64,000 nucleotides of DNA from assembly GCF_024137025.1 (NCBI RefSeq), contig NZ_JAMYJR010000010.1, positions 124,001 through 188,000 of the forward strand, in the 5' to 3' direction. Positions 34,241-43,446 of the stretch are shown here, piece after piece. The stretch is from Paractinoplanes aksuensis (lineage in GTDB: Bacteria; Actinomycetota; Actinomycetes; Mycobacteriales; Micromonosporaceae). The position numbers were made by a program, and so were the translations under genes. The first letter of the stretch is position 1, and each line of letters begins with the position of its first letter. The notes under the pieces were generated by a model, which saw only the letters and a list, made by a program, of their open reading frames with translations, was not told where the DNA came from and did not search any database.

Positions 34241-36562
34241 GTGCGGAGTCCTACGATGCCGTTCCGCGCTGCCGATTCCGTCGAGGTGACCAACGATCAG
34301 CGCGCACCCCTGCGGTACGTCCTCGCTGCCTTCGTGGTCACGCTGCTGGGCGGGTTGTGGTTCCTGACCCGGCCCGGGCCCGAGGCTCTGGCGTACGTCT
34401 TCAACCCGCTGGCCGGTCTGGCCGCGATCGGGTCGATCGTCGCCCTGCTGCGCCGCTCCCGGCTCGAACCGGCCGGCCGCCGCTTCTGGCGGCAGCTGCT
34501 GGCCGGCAGCATCGGGATCGCCGCCGGCTTCGCCTGGCTGGCGGTCACGGCCTTCCAGGTCTCGCCCGCACTGCCGTACATGTCGTACGCCACCGCCGTA
34601 CCGGCCGGTCTCGGGCTTTTGATCTCGATGTGGGCTGTCATCCGGGTGCCCCTGGGCGTCTCCGGCGCCACCGCCCGTCGCAAGCAGCTCGTCGACCGGT
34701 CCATCGCCTTCGTCGGCGGCGGCAGCGTGCTATGGAGCTTCGCCCTGGTCCCGATGGCCACCTCGGACGCGGGCTGGACCGTGCAGGCGCTCGTGCTGAC
34801 CGGCCTCGTGCTGCTCATCGGCCTGGGTGCGGTCGTCAAGGTCTCGTACATCGCCGGGGGCCCGGTCGACCGGCGGGCGCTGCGGCTGATCGCGGCGGCC
34901 GCGCTGGTCTCGGGCGGCATCGCGCTGCTCTCCCAGTACGGCGACGACGGGGCGCTGCTGGCCCAGTCGGTCGTCATGCCCGCCGCCTTCCTGCTCGTCA
35001 CCGGCGCCGTGCACCAGCAGGGCAGCGCCGCCGGGTCGCGGTCCCGCCGGGTCAACTCGTGGCTCCCGTACGTCTCGATGCTCGCCATCGACGCCTCGCT
35101 GCTCGGCGTGCTGCGCGGCAACCTCGCGTGGCCGGACCGCGTGGTCCTGGTGGCCGTCGTCGTGCTCACCGCCCTGATCGCGGTGCGCCAGCTGGCCGCG
35201 ACCCGCGAGAACCACCGCCTGCTGGACGAGAAGCGGGCCACCGAGGCGCGCCTGCGCCACGACGGCAGCCACGACGGGCTCACCGGCCTGGCCAACCGCA
35301 GCCTGTTCCGCGAGCGGGTCGTCGCGGCCATGGCCGCCGGCGAGGCGACCGTGCTGCTGGTCGACCTGGACGACTTCAAGGCGGTCAACGACTCGCTCGG
35401 CCACGACGTCGGCGACGAGCTGCTGACCTCGGTGGCGGCGACGCTGCGGGAGGTGGCCGGCCCGCACGGGCTGGCCGCCCGGCTCGGCGGCGACGAGTTC
35501 GCGCTGCTGCTGACCCGGCCCAACCCGCTCGGCGAGACCGTGGCCGACCGGTTGTTCGACGCCCTGTGCGAGCCGATCGGCCACCACCGCCTGCTCACCC
35601 ACGCCAGCATCGGCATCGCCACCGCGACGCCGGGCGTCGGGATCGACGAGCTGCTGCGGCAGGCCGACATGGCCATGTACGCGGCCAAGCAGCGTGGCAA
35701 GGGCAACCGGGTGCGCTTCCACGACGGCATGGAAGAGCCTGTCATGGCCCACGCCCGGATCGGCGGCGACCTGCGCCGCGGGCTCGAGGCCGGCGAGTTC
35801 CGCCTGCACTACCAGCCCATCGTCGCGCTCGGCGCGGGCGAGGTGATCGGGGTGGAGGCGCTGGTCCGCTGGGACCACCCGACCCGCGGCCTGCTGCCGC
35901 CGGGCGAGTTCATCCCGGCCGCCGAGGCCACCGGGCTGATCGTGCCGCTGGGCCGGTTCGTGCTGCGCGAGGCGTGCCGGCAGGCCGCGGCCTGGCTGAC
36001 CGAGTTCGGCCCGGACGCCCTGCAGAAGGTCGCGCCCAACGTGTCGATCCGCCAGCTGCACGACCCGGACTTCGTCGAGGACGTGCGGATGGCGCTGGCC
36101 GAGAGCGGCCTGCCGGCCGACCGGCTCGTGCTCGAGCTGACCGAGTCGGCCGTGCTGCGCGGCCAGCAGGTCTCGCGCACGTTGCACGAGCTGCACGCGA
36201 TGGGCGTACGCCTGGCCCTGGACGACTTCGGCACCGGGGAGTCCTCGCTGAGCCTGCTGCGGTCGTTCCCGGCCTCGATCATCAAGCTCGACAAGTCGTT
36301 CGTGGACGGTATCGAGCTCGACGAGCCCGGATCGCCCGCGGCCGAGGCCCGTCAGGCCGTGGCCCTCGCGGTGGCCCAGCTGGCCGGCGCGCTCGGGCTC
36401 GACACGGTGGCCGAGGGGATCGAGTCGCAGGAGCAGGCCGACCGTCTGCGCAGCCTCGGCTACACGCTCGGGCAGGGCTACCACATGGCCCGGCCGATGC
36501 CGCCGGAGCGCATGACCGAGATGCTGTCGCGCCGCACCGTGGCCGTCGGCGCCGGGGCTTAG
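34241..36562 (+). CDS. membrane GGDEF-EAL protein (c-di-GMP cyclase/phosphodiesterase)
   Basis: A 773-residue protein. The first ~300 residues contain about eight to ten hydrophobic helices (a membrane sensor). GGDEF at about 414 is intact (RLGGDEFALLL) with DLDDFKAVNDSLGHDVGD. EAL at about 538 (VEALVRWDHP) keeps NVSIRQL, ELTESA, DDFGTGESS, KLDKSFVDG and AEGIE, so both activities are possible. It probably sets local c-di-GMP in response to a membrane signal. I chose the GTG at 34241 because a perfect AAGGAGGT lies five bases upstream; an earlier GTG at 34226 lacks one. Confidence 0.93.
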   Translation: MRSPTMPFRAADSVEVTNDQRAPLRYVLAAFVVTLLGGLWFLTRPGPEALAYVFNPLAGLAAIGSIVALLRRSRLEPAGRRFWRQLLAGSIGIAAGFAWLAVTAFQVSPALPYMSYATAVPAGLGLLISMWAVIRVPLGVSGATARRKQLVDRSIAFVGGGSVLWSFALVPMATSDAGWTVQALVLTGLVLLIGLGAVVKVSYIAGGPVDRRALRLIAAAALVSGGIALLSQYGDDGALLAQSVVMPAAFLLVTGAVHQQGSAAGSRSRRVNSWLPYVSMLAIDASLLGVLRGNLAWPDRVVLVAVVVLTALIAVRQLAATRENHRLLDEKRATEARLRHDGSHDGLTGLANRSLFRERVVAAMAAGEATVLLVDLDDFKAVNDSLGHDVGDELLTSVAATLREVAGPHGLAARLGGDEFALLLTRPNPLGETVADRLFDALCEPIGHHRLLTHASIGIATATPGVGIDELLRQADMAMYAAKQRGKGNRVRFHDGMEEPVMAHARIGGDLRRGLEAGEFRLHYQPIVALGAGEVIGVEALVRWDHPTRGLLPPGEFIPAAEATGLIVPLGRFVLREACRQAAAWLTEFGPDALQKVAPNVSIRQLHDPDFVEDVRMALAESGLPADRLVLELTESAVLRGQQVSRTLHELHAMGVRLALDDFGTGESSLSLLRSFPASIIKLDKSFVDGIELDEPGSPAAEARQAVALAVAQLAGALGLDTVAEGIESQEQADRLRSLGYTLGQGYHMARPMPPERMTEMLSRRTVAVGAGA

Positions 36563-36571
36563 GGTTTGGCG

Positions 36572-37093
36572 ATGGACACAGCGGACGACGGCACGCGGAC
36601 GGCCCGGAGCCTGGGCGAGCGGCTGGAAGCGATGCACTTCGCCGAGCTGGGCCAGGACCAGGCGACGACCCGCATCATCGACACGATCGCCGAGTGGGCC
36701 GAGGGTCAGGGCTGGCGGGTCTACCGGCGGGCGCCCAGCGTCTTCCCGTTGCCCCCGCCGCTGCGCGGCCACTCGGTGCTCGACGTGGCCTGCGCCCGGC
36801 CCGGCGGCCCGCCGCTGGCCATCGAGGTCGACCGGCTCGACCGCCCCCGCACGGTCGACAAGCTGCTGGCCGAGGCGGCGGCGGGCCGCGTCGCGATCTG
36901 GGTGCGCTGGGGCGCGGGGCCGTTCACCCCGCCGCCGCTGCCGGTGCACATGGTGACCCGGGCCGCGGCCCGTACGGCCGGCGCGTGGCACACCGTCACC
37001 GACCGGCCGCCACCGGAGCACTCGGTCGCGCCGATCGAGAACGCCGTGGCTGAGGAACTGCCGTGGAACGGGAACGAGGAGGGTTCGAAGTGA
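36572..37093 (+). CDS. hypothetical protein, first gene of a coupled three-gene cassette
   Basis: A 173-residue protein with no recognisable family. The N-terminal half (LEAMHFAELGQDQATTRIID, then WAEGQGWRVYRRAPSVFPLP) and the centre (HSVLDVACARPGGPPLAIEV, VDKLLAEAAAGRVAIWVRWG) suggest an alpha-beta fold like restriction-endonuclease-type proteins, with an acidic residue, EV and later an IWVRW strand, but the catalytic motif is not convincing. The start ATG at 36572 follows AGGG. The stop overlaps the GTG of the next gene. It lies 9 bp after the GGDEF-EAL gene. Confidence 0.7.
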   Translation: MDTADDGTRTARSLGERLEAMHFAELGQDQATTRIIDTIAEWAEGQGWRVYRRAPSVFPLPPPLRGHSVLDVACARPGGPPLAIEVDRLDRPRTVDKLLAEAAAGRVAIWVRWGAGPFTPPPLPVHMVTRAAARTAGAWHTVTDRPPPEHSVAPIENAVAEELPWNGNEEGSK

Positions 37094-37950
37094 GCGAGTC
37101 GCCGCAACGCCGGGCCTGGCGAGTGACCGAGCCGATCCACGCCATGATCTATTTCGCGCCGGAGGCGCCCGAGCGCTACGCCGGGCTGGGCGTCGGCCCC
37201 CAGGACGGCTACTTCGCGTCCCGGGCGGCCGCGTTCGGGCCGTGCGGTCCGGGTCTGGTCACCGCCACCTTCTACAACTTCAACCCGGCCCTGGTGGCCC
37301 GGGCCCTGCCCGCGGTCTGGGCGAGCACCACGCCGGCCGCGATGGCCGAGGCGCGGCTGTCCGCGGTGGACGCCGCGCTGACCCGCGGGCTGGGCGCCGA
37401 GACGCTCGCTTCGGCCGAGGTGGCCGAGGCGGCCGGACTGGCCCGGGCCGCGGCCGAGGCGGCGACGGCCTGGCCGCAGGGCCGCCCGCTGTTCGCCGCG
37501 CACGCCGAGCTGCCCTGGCCGGATGAGCCCCACCTGGTGCTGTGGCACGCGCAGACGCTTCTGCGCGAGTTCCGCGGCGACGGGCATGTGGCGGCGCTGG
37601 TGGCGGCCGGGGTCGGCGGGATCGAGGCGCTGGTGCTGCACGCCGCGTCGGGCGAGACCGACGAGCGGTTCCTGCGGGTCAGCCGCGGGTGGCGGCGTGA
37701 GGCGTGGGCCGCGGCGGCCGACGGGCTGCGCGACCGGGGCCTGCTCGACACCGGCGGCCTGACCGACGCCGGCCGGGAACTGCGGGCCGGGCTCGAGGCG
37801 ACCACCGACCGCCGGGCCGAACCGGCGTACGACGCGATCGGCGCCGACGCCTGCGTCCGCCTGGCCGACCTGACCCGGCCGCTGAGCCGGGCCCTGGTCA
37901 AGGCGGGCATGTTGAATCCGAGGCTTCCGGAAAGGGAGAGCCGGCGATGA
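37090..37950 (+). CDS. SCO6745/SalK-like protein
   Basis: A 286-residue protein that opens RAWRVTEPIHAMIYFAPEAP, has a GPQDGYFASRAAAFGPCGPG glycine-rich stretch and ends with a winged-helix-like part (DGLRDRGLLDTGGLTDAGREL). This order is typical of the actinobacterial SCO6745 (SalK/evbL-like) group. Members of unknown reaction occur near lantibiotic, antibiotic and unrelated loci. The GTG at 37090 overlaps the upstream stop (GTGA), and its own stop overlaps the next ATG (ATGA). Confidence 0.75.
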   Translation: MSESPQRRAWRVTEPIHAMIYFAPEAPERYAGLGVGPQDGYFASRAAAFGPCGPGLVTATFYNFNPALVARALPAVWASTTPAAMAEARLSAVDAALTRGLGAETLASAEVAEAAGLARAAAEAATAWPQGRPLFAAHAELPWPDEPHLVLWHAQTLLREFRGDGHVAALVAAGVGGIEALVLHAASGETDERFLRVSRGWRREAWAAAADGLRDRGLLDTGGLTDAGRELRAGLEATTDRRAEPAYDAIGADACVRLADLTRPLSRALVKAGMLNPRLPERESRR

Positions 37951-38717
37951 AAGCGATCAGTCATCCGCCCTCGTGGTGGGCCCAGTTCCTGAACGCGACC
38001 GAGCGGTTCGACGGCGCGTCGGTCACCGAGGGGCTCAGCGACGAGATCATGCCCAAGATCACCTCGCGGCTGCTGCGGCGCGAGGCCGAGATCGCGGCCG
38101 AGTGGCGGGTGCGCCACCTGAACCGCCCGGCCGGCGGCGAACTGCTCGAACGGTCGGACAAGGCGGTCGACCGTCTGGAGGCGACGGTGGCCCGGCTCAG
38201 CGAGCGCGCGGCCGACGAGGAGGGCTTGGCCGAGGCGTACGCGTTGCTGGATGTCCTCCGGGGCCGCTACCCCGAGGGGGCAGCCGGGATCGAGCCGTTC
38301 GCCGGCACGATGCCGCTGCTGCGCGTGTTCGTCGAGGGCATGCGCCTCGAACGGTTCGACATGGGACTGGCGATGCGGCTGATCGGCGCCGGTCAGACAC
38401 CGGCCGCGGCCGTGCGGTCAGGCCTGGCCGTCGGCAAGTACGGGTGGTGGCCGGACTGGCTGCTCGGCGTGGTGACGGAACGGGCCCTGGCCGGCACCCT
38501 CGACGCGGCCACGATCACCGCGCTCGACCAGTGCGCGTACGCCGACCTGAGCCCCTGGCAGGCCCGGATCGCCCGCCGCCTGCTGGGCCGCGAGGAGGAA
38601 CTGGTCGAGGCGACCGCGCAACGGCTCGAGAGCCTGGGTGCGGTCGCCGCCGCGGGCAAACTTCGCGGCGGCGACCTCACGGCAGTCGCGCTGGCAGCGC
38701 GGATGGTCCCGATCTAG
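37947..38717 (+). CDS. hypothetical protein, last gene of the coupled cassette
   Basis: A 256-residue, mostly helical protein. Recognisable features are an aromatic start (HPPSWWAQFLNATERF), an amphipathic Arg/Glu-rich stretch (RREAEIAAEWRVRHLN, ATVARLSERAADEEG) and a compact helical domain with GLAVGKYGWWPDWLLGVVTE. There is no signal peptide or transmembrane segment. I do not recognise the family. The ATG overlaps the stop of the SCO6745-like gene, so the three genes form one translation unit. It ends 9 bp before the convergent substrate-binding protein gene. Confidence 0.65.
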   Translation: MKAISHPPSWWAQFLNATERFDGASVTEGLSDEIMPKITSRLLRREAEIAAEWRVRHLNRPAGGELLERSDKAVDRLEATVARLSERAADEEGLAEAYALLDVLRGRYPEGAAGIEPFAGTMPLLRVFVEGMRLERFDMGLAMRLIGAGQTPAAAVRSGLAVGKYGWWPDWLLGVVTERALAGTLDAATITALDQCAYADLSPWQARIARRLLGREEELVEATAQRLESLGAVAAAGKLRGGDLTAVALAARMVPI

Positions 38718-38726
38718 GGGCGGCGG

Positions 38727-39872
38727 TCAGGCGCCGCCCTCGGTCAGGGTGACGGTGGTGGGCTGGAACGAGGTGCCGTTGACGTCGACCCCGGCCGCCT
38801 TGGCCGCGGTGATGGCCTGGTTGATGTAGTCGTTGGTGAAGGCCAGGCCCTCGGGCGCCTTGGTCAGCACGGTGTCGCCGGTCTGGTTCTTGGTGGTCAT
38901 CGAGATGTCCACGGTCTGCTTCCAGGCCGCCTCGTCGATCACGCCGATGCCGCCGGGCGCGGGCCAGATCAGCTTGTTGGTCTCGTTGGTCTGCCACAGC
39001 TGGTGGCTCTTGCCGAGTTTGGAACCCTTGGCCACGACCAGATCGCGGCACTTCTCGGCATTGTCGCGGCAGAACGCCCAGCCCTGGATCGTGCCGGTCA
39101 GGAACTTGATGGTCTGCTGCTGGTAGGCCGGGTCGTCGAGCTTCTCGGTGTTGGCCCACACCGCGTCCTGAAGCATCGAGGAGCCCTCGTTCTTCCAGTC
39201 GATGATCGAGAAGTCGTCGGCCGTGTACAGCTTGCCGGTGGCCGGGTTCTTGGCCTCGAGCAGCTGGGCGTACTCGTTGTAGCTCATGGCCTGGGCAGCG
39301 TCGATCTCTTTCTTCAGCAGCGCCTGCATGTCGAACTGCTGCTGCACCAGCGTGACGTCCTTACCGGGGTCGAGCCCGGCCTTGGTCATGCCCGCGAACA
39401 ACTCGTACTCGTTGCCGAAGCCCCAGTTGCCGACCTTCTTGCCCTTCAGGTCGGCGGCCTTGGTGATGCCGCTGTCCTTCCAGGCCACCTGGTACGTGCC
39501 CGAGCGCCCGAAGATCTGGCCGACATCGGTGATGCCGGCGCCCTGCTCGCGCGAGGCCAGGGCCTTGGGCACCCAGGCCACGGCGTAGTCGGCCTTGCCC
39601 TGAGCCAGCACGGTCTGCGGCACGATGTCGACACCGCCCTCGAGCAGTTCGACGTCGAGGCCCTGCTCCTTGTAGAAGCCCTGGTCGACGGCGGCGATGT
39701 AGCCGGCGAACTGGGCCTGGAAGAACCACTGCAGCTGAAGCTTGACGGGGGCGAGGGCACCGCCGCTGCCACCGGGGGCGGGGGTGGTCGGCTCGGGATC
39801 GGCGGTGCCGCAGCCGGCCAGGATCATCACGGACGTGGCGGCTACGGCGGTCAATATTCGGATTCGTCGCAT
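38727..39872 (-). CDS. ABC transporter substrate-binding lipoprotein (NMT1/THI5-like)
   Basis: A 381-residue solute receptor with signal peptide and lipobox ILAGC. The mature protein starts with a Pro/Gly/Ser linker, then VKLQLQWFFQAQFAGYIAAV and FYKEQGLDVELLEGGVDIVP, hallmark sequences of the NMT1/THI5 (PF09084) family that binds pyrimidine-like or taurine/riboflavin-type solutes. The ATG at 39872 is preceded by GGAGG. It is the last gene of the catabolic operon, set apart from the permease by 151 bp that contain a pair of DnaA-box sequences. Its cargo is plausibly a hydantoin, dihydropyrimidine or ureido compound. Confidence 0.92.
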   Translation of the reverse strand: MRRIRILTAVAATSVMILAGCGTADPEPTTPAPGGSGGALAPVKLQLQWFFQAQFAGYIAAVDQGFYKEQGLDVELLEGGVDIVPQTVLAQGKADYAVAWVPKALASREQGAGITDVGQIFGRSGTYQVAWKDSGITKAADLKGKKVGNWGFGNEYELFAGMTKAGLDPGKDVTLVQQQFDMQALLKKEIDAAQAMSYNEYAQLLEAKNPATGKLYTADDFSIIDWKNEGSSMLQDAVWANTEKLDDPAYQQQTIKFLTGTIQGWAFCRDNAEKCRDLVVAKGSKLGKSHQLWQTNETNKLIWPAPGGIGVIDEAAWKQTVDISMTTKNQTGDTVLTKAPEGLAFTNDYINQAITAAKAAGVDVNGTSFQPTTVTLTEGGA

Positions 39873-39897
39873 GGATGCCTCCGTTTCATGGGGGTTG

Positions 39898-39929
39898 TTG
39901 TCCACAGGGCACCGTGGTGGTTGTCCACA
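39898..39929 (-). promoter_or_regulatory. pair of DnaA-box-like sequences
   Basis: ttgtccaca occurs at 39898-39906 and again at 39921-39929 in the same orientation, 23 bp apart. This exact nonamer is the DnaA box of many actinobacteria. It lies just upstream of the substrate-binding protein gene, so it may influence that promoter or titrate DnaA. Confidence 0.5.
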
Positions 39930-40023
39930 GGGCGCCGGCAAGATCGTGCGAATTTTGGAAGGATTGCTGTGTTGGATGGGGGCCCCCTTTGGGAGGGCGG
40001 GCCCTGCGTTGTGGTGGGTCGGG

Positions 40024-40788
40024 TCAGGCGATGAGGCGGGTGCGCCACGGCATGGCCAGGCGCTCCAGCAGCAGCGTGGTGAGATAGAAAACGAGTCCGA
40101 GCAGGCAGGCGCCGATCACGAAGGCCCAGGCACGGGGGTAGGCGGTGAACGCGGCAGCCGACGTGATGCGGGAGCCGAGTCCGGTCTGGAGGCCGCCGAA
40201 GTACTCGGCCACCACCGCGGCGATCACCGCCAGCGACGACGCCTGCCGCAAGCCGGTGAAGACGTAGGGGAGCGCGCCGGGCAACCGCACCTTCACCGAG
40301 AAGGTCCAGCCACTGGCCGCGTATGTGCGCATGAGCTCTTGATGGATGGGATTGACCTCGCGCAGGCCCCGCAGCGTGTTCACGAAGACCGGGAAGAACA
40401 CGATGATGGCCGTGACCAGCCGGCGTGGGATGCTGCTGGTCGACTCGAACATGTTGTTGAGGATCGGCGCGAGCGCGATGATCGGCAGCGCGTTGAGGAC
40501 GGCCGCGAACGGGATCGAGACCTCGGTGAGCGGCTTGAAGCGGCTCGCCGCCATCGCCACCAGGATGCCCAGCGCCGCGCCGGCGATCAGGCCGATCAGC
40601 GCGTTCGTGCCGCTGGCCAGCGCGGCCTCCCACACGTTCTGCCGTTGGGCGACCAGCTCTTTCCAGATCGCCGACGGCGCGGGCAGGATGAACGGCGCGA
40701 TCCGTCCGAGTGAGACAGTGAGTTCCCACGCCACGATCGCCAGAACGCCGACGATCACGGGTGGGAGGACCGCGCGGGTCCACTTCAT
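40024..40788 (-). CDS. ABC transporter permease (SsuC/TauC-like)
   Basis: A 254-residue inner-membrane subunit of the BPD_transp_1 family. Hydrophobic helices include [17 protein letters not shown] and the [16 protein letters not shown] pair; the EAA-type loop is [21 protein letters not shown], and [18 protein letters not shown] is typical of SsuC/TauC. It pairs with the other permease to form the channel. The start overlaps the stop of the ATPase gene by four bases. Compared with its sister subunit it lacks the periplasmic N-terminal extension. Confidence 0.93.
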   Translation of the reverse strand: MKWTRAVLPPVIVGVLAIVAWELTVSLGRIAPFILPAPSAIWKELVAQRQNVWEAALASGTNALIGLIAGAALGILVAMAASRFKPLTEVSIPFAAVLNALPIIALAPILNNMFESTSSIPRRLVTAIIVFFPVFVNTLRGLREVNPIHQELMRTYAASGWTFSVKVRLPGALPYVFTGLRQASSLAVIAAVVAEYFGGLQTGLGSRITSAAAFTAYPRAWAFVIGACLLGLVFYLTTLLLERLAMPWRTRLIA

Positions 40789-41606
40789 CGCGCGTCCGTT
40801 CCCGCCGCGGCGCCCTCGGAGGCGCGCGGCGGCGGGGCGGCAGCCGGTGTGCCGCGCAGGGCCTGGCGGACCTCGGTGATTTTTTCGAAGAAGGCGGGTG
40901 ACTGCCGGCCCGCGTCGTCGCGGCTCGGGAGGTCGACCGTGATCGAAGCGGTGATGCGCCCGGGCCGGGCCGACATCACGACCACCCGGTTCGAGAGGAA
41001 CACCGCCTCGGAGATGGAGTGGGTGACGAAGACCGTGCTCGTGCCGGTCTGGGTACAGATTCCGAGCAGCTCCGACTGCAGCCGCTCGCGAGTCATCTCG
41101 TCGAGTGCGCCGAACGGCTCGTCCATAAGCAGCAGGGGCGGTTGCACGGCCAGGGCCCGGGCGATCGCCACCCGCTGCTGCATGCCGCCGGAGAGCTGGG
41201 CCGGATAGTGCCCGGCGAAGTCCTCGAGCCCGACCAGTGTGAGCATCTCTTCGGCCCGCGCCTTGCGCTCGCGCTTGGACAGGCCGCGAAGCTCGAGAGG
41301 CAGTTCCACGTTGCGCAGCACGGTCCGCCACTCGAAAAGGCCCGCCTGCTGGAACGCGATGCCGTAGGCCTGCTCCTTGCGAGCCTGGCCGGCGCTCTGA
41401 CCGGCGACGGTCACCGTGCCGGTGGACGGCTGGATGAGGTCGGCGATCAGTCGCAGCAGGGTGCTCTTGCCGCAGCCGGACGGGCCGATCAGCGACACGA
41501 GTTCGCCGTCGGCGACGGTGAGGTCCACCTCGGACAAGGCGGTCACTTCATCCGTACGGCCGCGGTTGAAGGTCTTGGTGACCTTGTCGACCACCACAGC
41601 GCTCAT
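40785..41606 (-). CDS. ABC transporter ATP-binding protein (SsuB/TauB-like)
   Basis: A 273-residue ATPase. Walker A is GPSGCGKST, the Q-loop is [11 protein letters not shown], the signature is LSGGMQQR, Walker B is [12 protein letters not shown], and the H-loop is FVTHSISEA. The sequence [16 protein letters not shown] is characteristic of the nitrate/sulfonate/taurine transporter group. It powers the two flanking permeases, with which it overlaps by four bases on each side. A ~35-residue Pro/Ala-rich C-terminal tail is dispensable-looking. Confidence 0.95.
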   Translation of the reverse strand: MSAVVVDKVTKTFNRGRTDEVTALSEVDLTVADGELVSLIGPSGCGKSTLLRLIADLIQPSTGTVTVAGQSAGQARKEQAYGIAFQQAGLFEWRTVLRNVELPLELRGLSKRERKARAEEMLTLVGLEDFAGHYPAQLSGGMQQRVAIARALAVQPPLLLMDEPFGALDEMTRERLQSELLGICTQTGTSTVFVTHSISEAVFLSNRVVVMSARPGRITASITVDLPSRDDAGRQSPAFFEKITEVRQALRGTPAAAPPPRASEGAAAGTDAR

Positions 41607-42445
41607 AGCGTGACCACCTCCACGTGGCGGCGGTGCCGCATCAGCGGCAGTTCCAGCAGGCTGACGAGTCCGGCGACGACCAGGCCGAGCACGGCCGCCC
41701 CGAGCATCGCGGTGTAGACCTTCGCGGGGTCCGAGGTGGCCTCGCGGGAGTACTCGATGATCAGGCGGCCGATGCCGCCGCGGGTGCCGGTGGAGATCTC
41801 GCCGACCACCGCGCCGACCACGGCGGCCGCCCCGGCCAGGCGCAGCGCCGGGAACAGGTAGGGCAGAGCGGACGGGAAGCGCAGCTTGACCAGTGTGCGC
41901 CACCACCCGGCGGCGTAGCTGCGCATCAGCTCGACCCCGCTGGCCGACGGCGACTGCAGACCGCGCAGCATGCCCACCGCGACCGGGAAGAACGCCAGGT
42001 AGGCGGCGATCACCGAGACCACGGCCCAGGGCGGCATGATCGTGCCGCCCCACCCGGCCACCAGCGGCGCCAGCGCGACCAGCGGCACCGTCTGGGAGAG
42101 AATGACGTACGGCAGCAGGCCGCGCTCGACGATGCGGAACCGTTCCATCGCCACCGCGAGCAGCAGCCCGATCAGCGCGCCGATGACGAAGCCGGCGGCC
42201 GTGATGCCCAGCGTGAACAGGCAGGCCGAGGCCACGACGATCCAGACCGGCCGGCCGCCCGTGAGCTCGGGGCGGCCCAGCCGTTCCAGCACCGTCCACA
42301 GGTGCGGCATCGACAGGTCGTCGGCCCGCGGCAAGATGCGGACCCCGAACAGCACCGTGCCGTCCGGGTTGCCGACGGCCTTGTACCCCTCCCAGAGCGC
42401 CGCGGCGACCGCGAGTCCCAGGAGGACGTACAGGGCTCTCTTCAC
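41603..42445 (-). CDS. ABC transporter permease with N-terminal periplasmic segment
   Basis: A 280-residue permease of the BPD_transp_1 family. A first helix (ALYVLLGLAVAAALWEG) is followed by ~40 residues likely outside (LPRADDLSMPHLWTVLERLG), then the main bundle; the EAA-like loop is ELMRSYAAGWWRTLVKLRFP. It forms a heterodimer with the second permease. Its start overlaps the stop of the LLM oxidoreductase gene, showing that transport and catabolism are expressed together. Confidence 0.93.
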   Translation of the reverse strand: MKRALYVLLGLAVAAALWEGYKAVGNPDGTVLFGVRILPRADDLSMPHLWTVLERLGRPELTGGRPVWIVVASACLFTLGITAAGFVIGALIGLLLAVAMERFRIVERGLLPYVILSQTVPLVALAPLVAGWGGTIMPPWAVVSVIAAYLAFFPVAVGMLRGLQSPSASGVELMRSYAAGWWRTLVKLRFPSALPYLFPALRLAGAAAVVGAVVGEISTGTRGGIGRLIIEYSREATSDPAKVYTAMLGAAVLGLVVAGLVSLLELPLMRHRRHVEVVTL

Positions 42446-43437
42446 GACAGCGCCGGGATGACGTGATTCCCGTACGCCTCGAGGGTTTCCTCTTTGGCGT
42501 CGTGCTGCAGGTAGACCGCGAACTGGTCGACCCCGAGCGCCCGCAACTCCTCGAGCCGCTTGAGGTGGTTCTCGACCGGCCCGAGGATGCAGAACCGGTC
42601 GACCACTTCATCCGGCACGAACGACGTGTGCGTGTTGCCCGCGCGCCCGTGCTCGGCGTAGTCGTAGCCCTGCCGGCCCTTGATGTAGTCGGTGAGCACC
42701 TGCGGGACCGTGCCGTCGCTGCCGTAGCGGGCCACGATGTCGGCCACGTGGTTGCCCACCATGCCGCCGAACCACCGGGTCTGTTCCCGCTGGTGGGCCA
42801 GGTCGTCGCCCACGTAGGCGGGCGCGGCCACGCAGAACTTGACGGCCATCGGGTCGCGGCCCGCCTGTTCGGCCGCCCGCCGGACGGCCCCGATCATCCA
42901 GGCCGCGATGTCGGGATCGGCCAGCTGCAGGATGTAGCCGTCACCGACCTCGCCGGTCAGAGCCAGAGCTTTCGGCCCGTACGCCGCCACCCAGACCTCC
43001 AGACGGCTGTCCGGAGCCCACGCGAGCTGCTGTTCGGTCCCCCGGAGCTCGACCTTCTCGCCGTTGGCCAGCCCGCGGATGACCCCGATCGACTCGCGCA
43101 GCTGGGCCAGCGACTGCGGCTGGGCGCCCAGCACCCGCAGCGCCGAGTCGCCCCGGCCGATGCCGCAGATGGTGCGGTTGCCGTACATCTCGTTGAGGGT
43201 GGCGAAGAGTGAGGCGAGCACCGTCCAGTCGCGGGTGCCCGGGTTGGTGACCATCGGGCCGACGATCACCCGCTCGGTCTCGTCCAGGATCTTCGAGTAG
43301 ATGACGAACGGCTCCTGCCAGAGCACGTGCGAGTCGAAGGTCCAGACGTGGCTGAACCCCTTTTGTTCCGCCAGCTTGGCCAGCTCGACCACTTGTAAGG
43401 CCGGCGGGTTGTTCTGCAGTACTACTCCGATGTCCAT
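42442..43437 (-). CDS. LLM class F420-dependent oxidoreductase (TIGR03842-like)
   Basis: A 331-residue TIM-barrel enzyme of the luciferase-like fold. Typical features are the opening MDIGVVLQNNPPALQVVELA, FSHVWTFDSHV, VGPMVTNPGTRDWTVLASL and RTICGIGRGDSALRVLG. This group uses the deazaflavin F420 rather than FMN. In this operon it sits with dihydropyrimidinase and a beta-ureidopropionase-like enzyme, so the likely substrate is a pyrimidine, hydantoin or dihydropyrimidine. No dihydropyrimidine dehydrogenase is present, so it may take that place; that is inference. It follows the dihydropyrimidinase gene after 9 bp. Confidence 0.88.
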   Translation of the reverse strand: MDIGVVLQNNPPALQVVELAKLAEQKGFSHVWTFDSHVLWQEPFVIYSKILDETERVIVGPMVTNPGTRDWTVLASLFATLNEMYGNRTICGIGRGDSALRVLGAQPQSLAQLRESIGVIRGLANGEKVELRGTEQQLAWAPDSRLEVWVAAYGPKALALTGEVGDGYILQLADPDIAAWMIGAVRRAAEQAGRDPMAVKFCVAAPAYVGDDLAHQREQTRWFGGMVGNHVADIVARYGSDGTVPQVLTDYIKGRQGYDYAEHGRAGNTHTSFVPDEVVDRFCILGPVENHLKRLEELRALGVDQFAVYLQHDAKEETLEAYGNHVIPALS

Positions 43438-43446
43438 ACGCGCCCC

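Noticed and set aside
36572-37093. Restriction-endonuclease-like nuclease
   Set aside because: The strand order is suggestive, but no PD-(D/E)xK pattern is clear, so I left the gene as hypothetical.
39978-39987. gggggccccc palindrome as an operator or attenuator
   Set aside because: A pure G/C palindrome of this length is expected by chance in such a GC-rich genome, and no T-run or upstream peptide goes with it.
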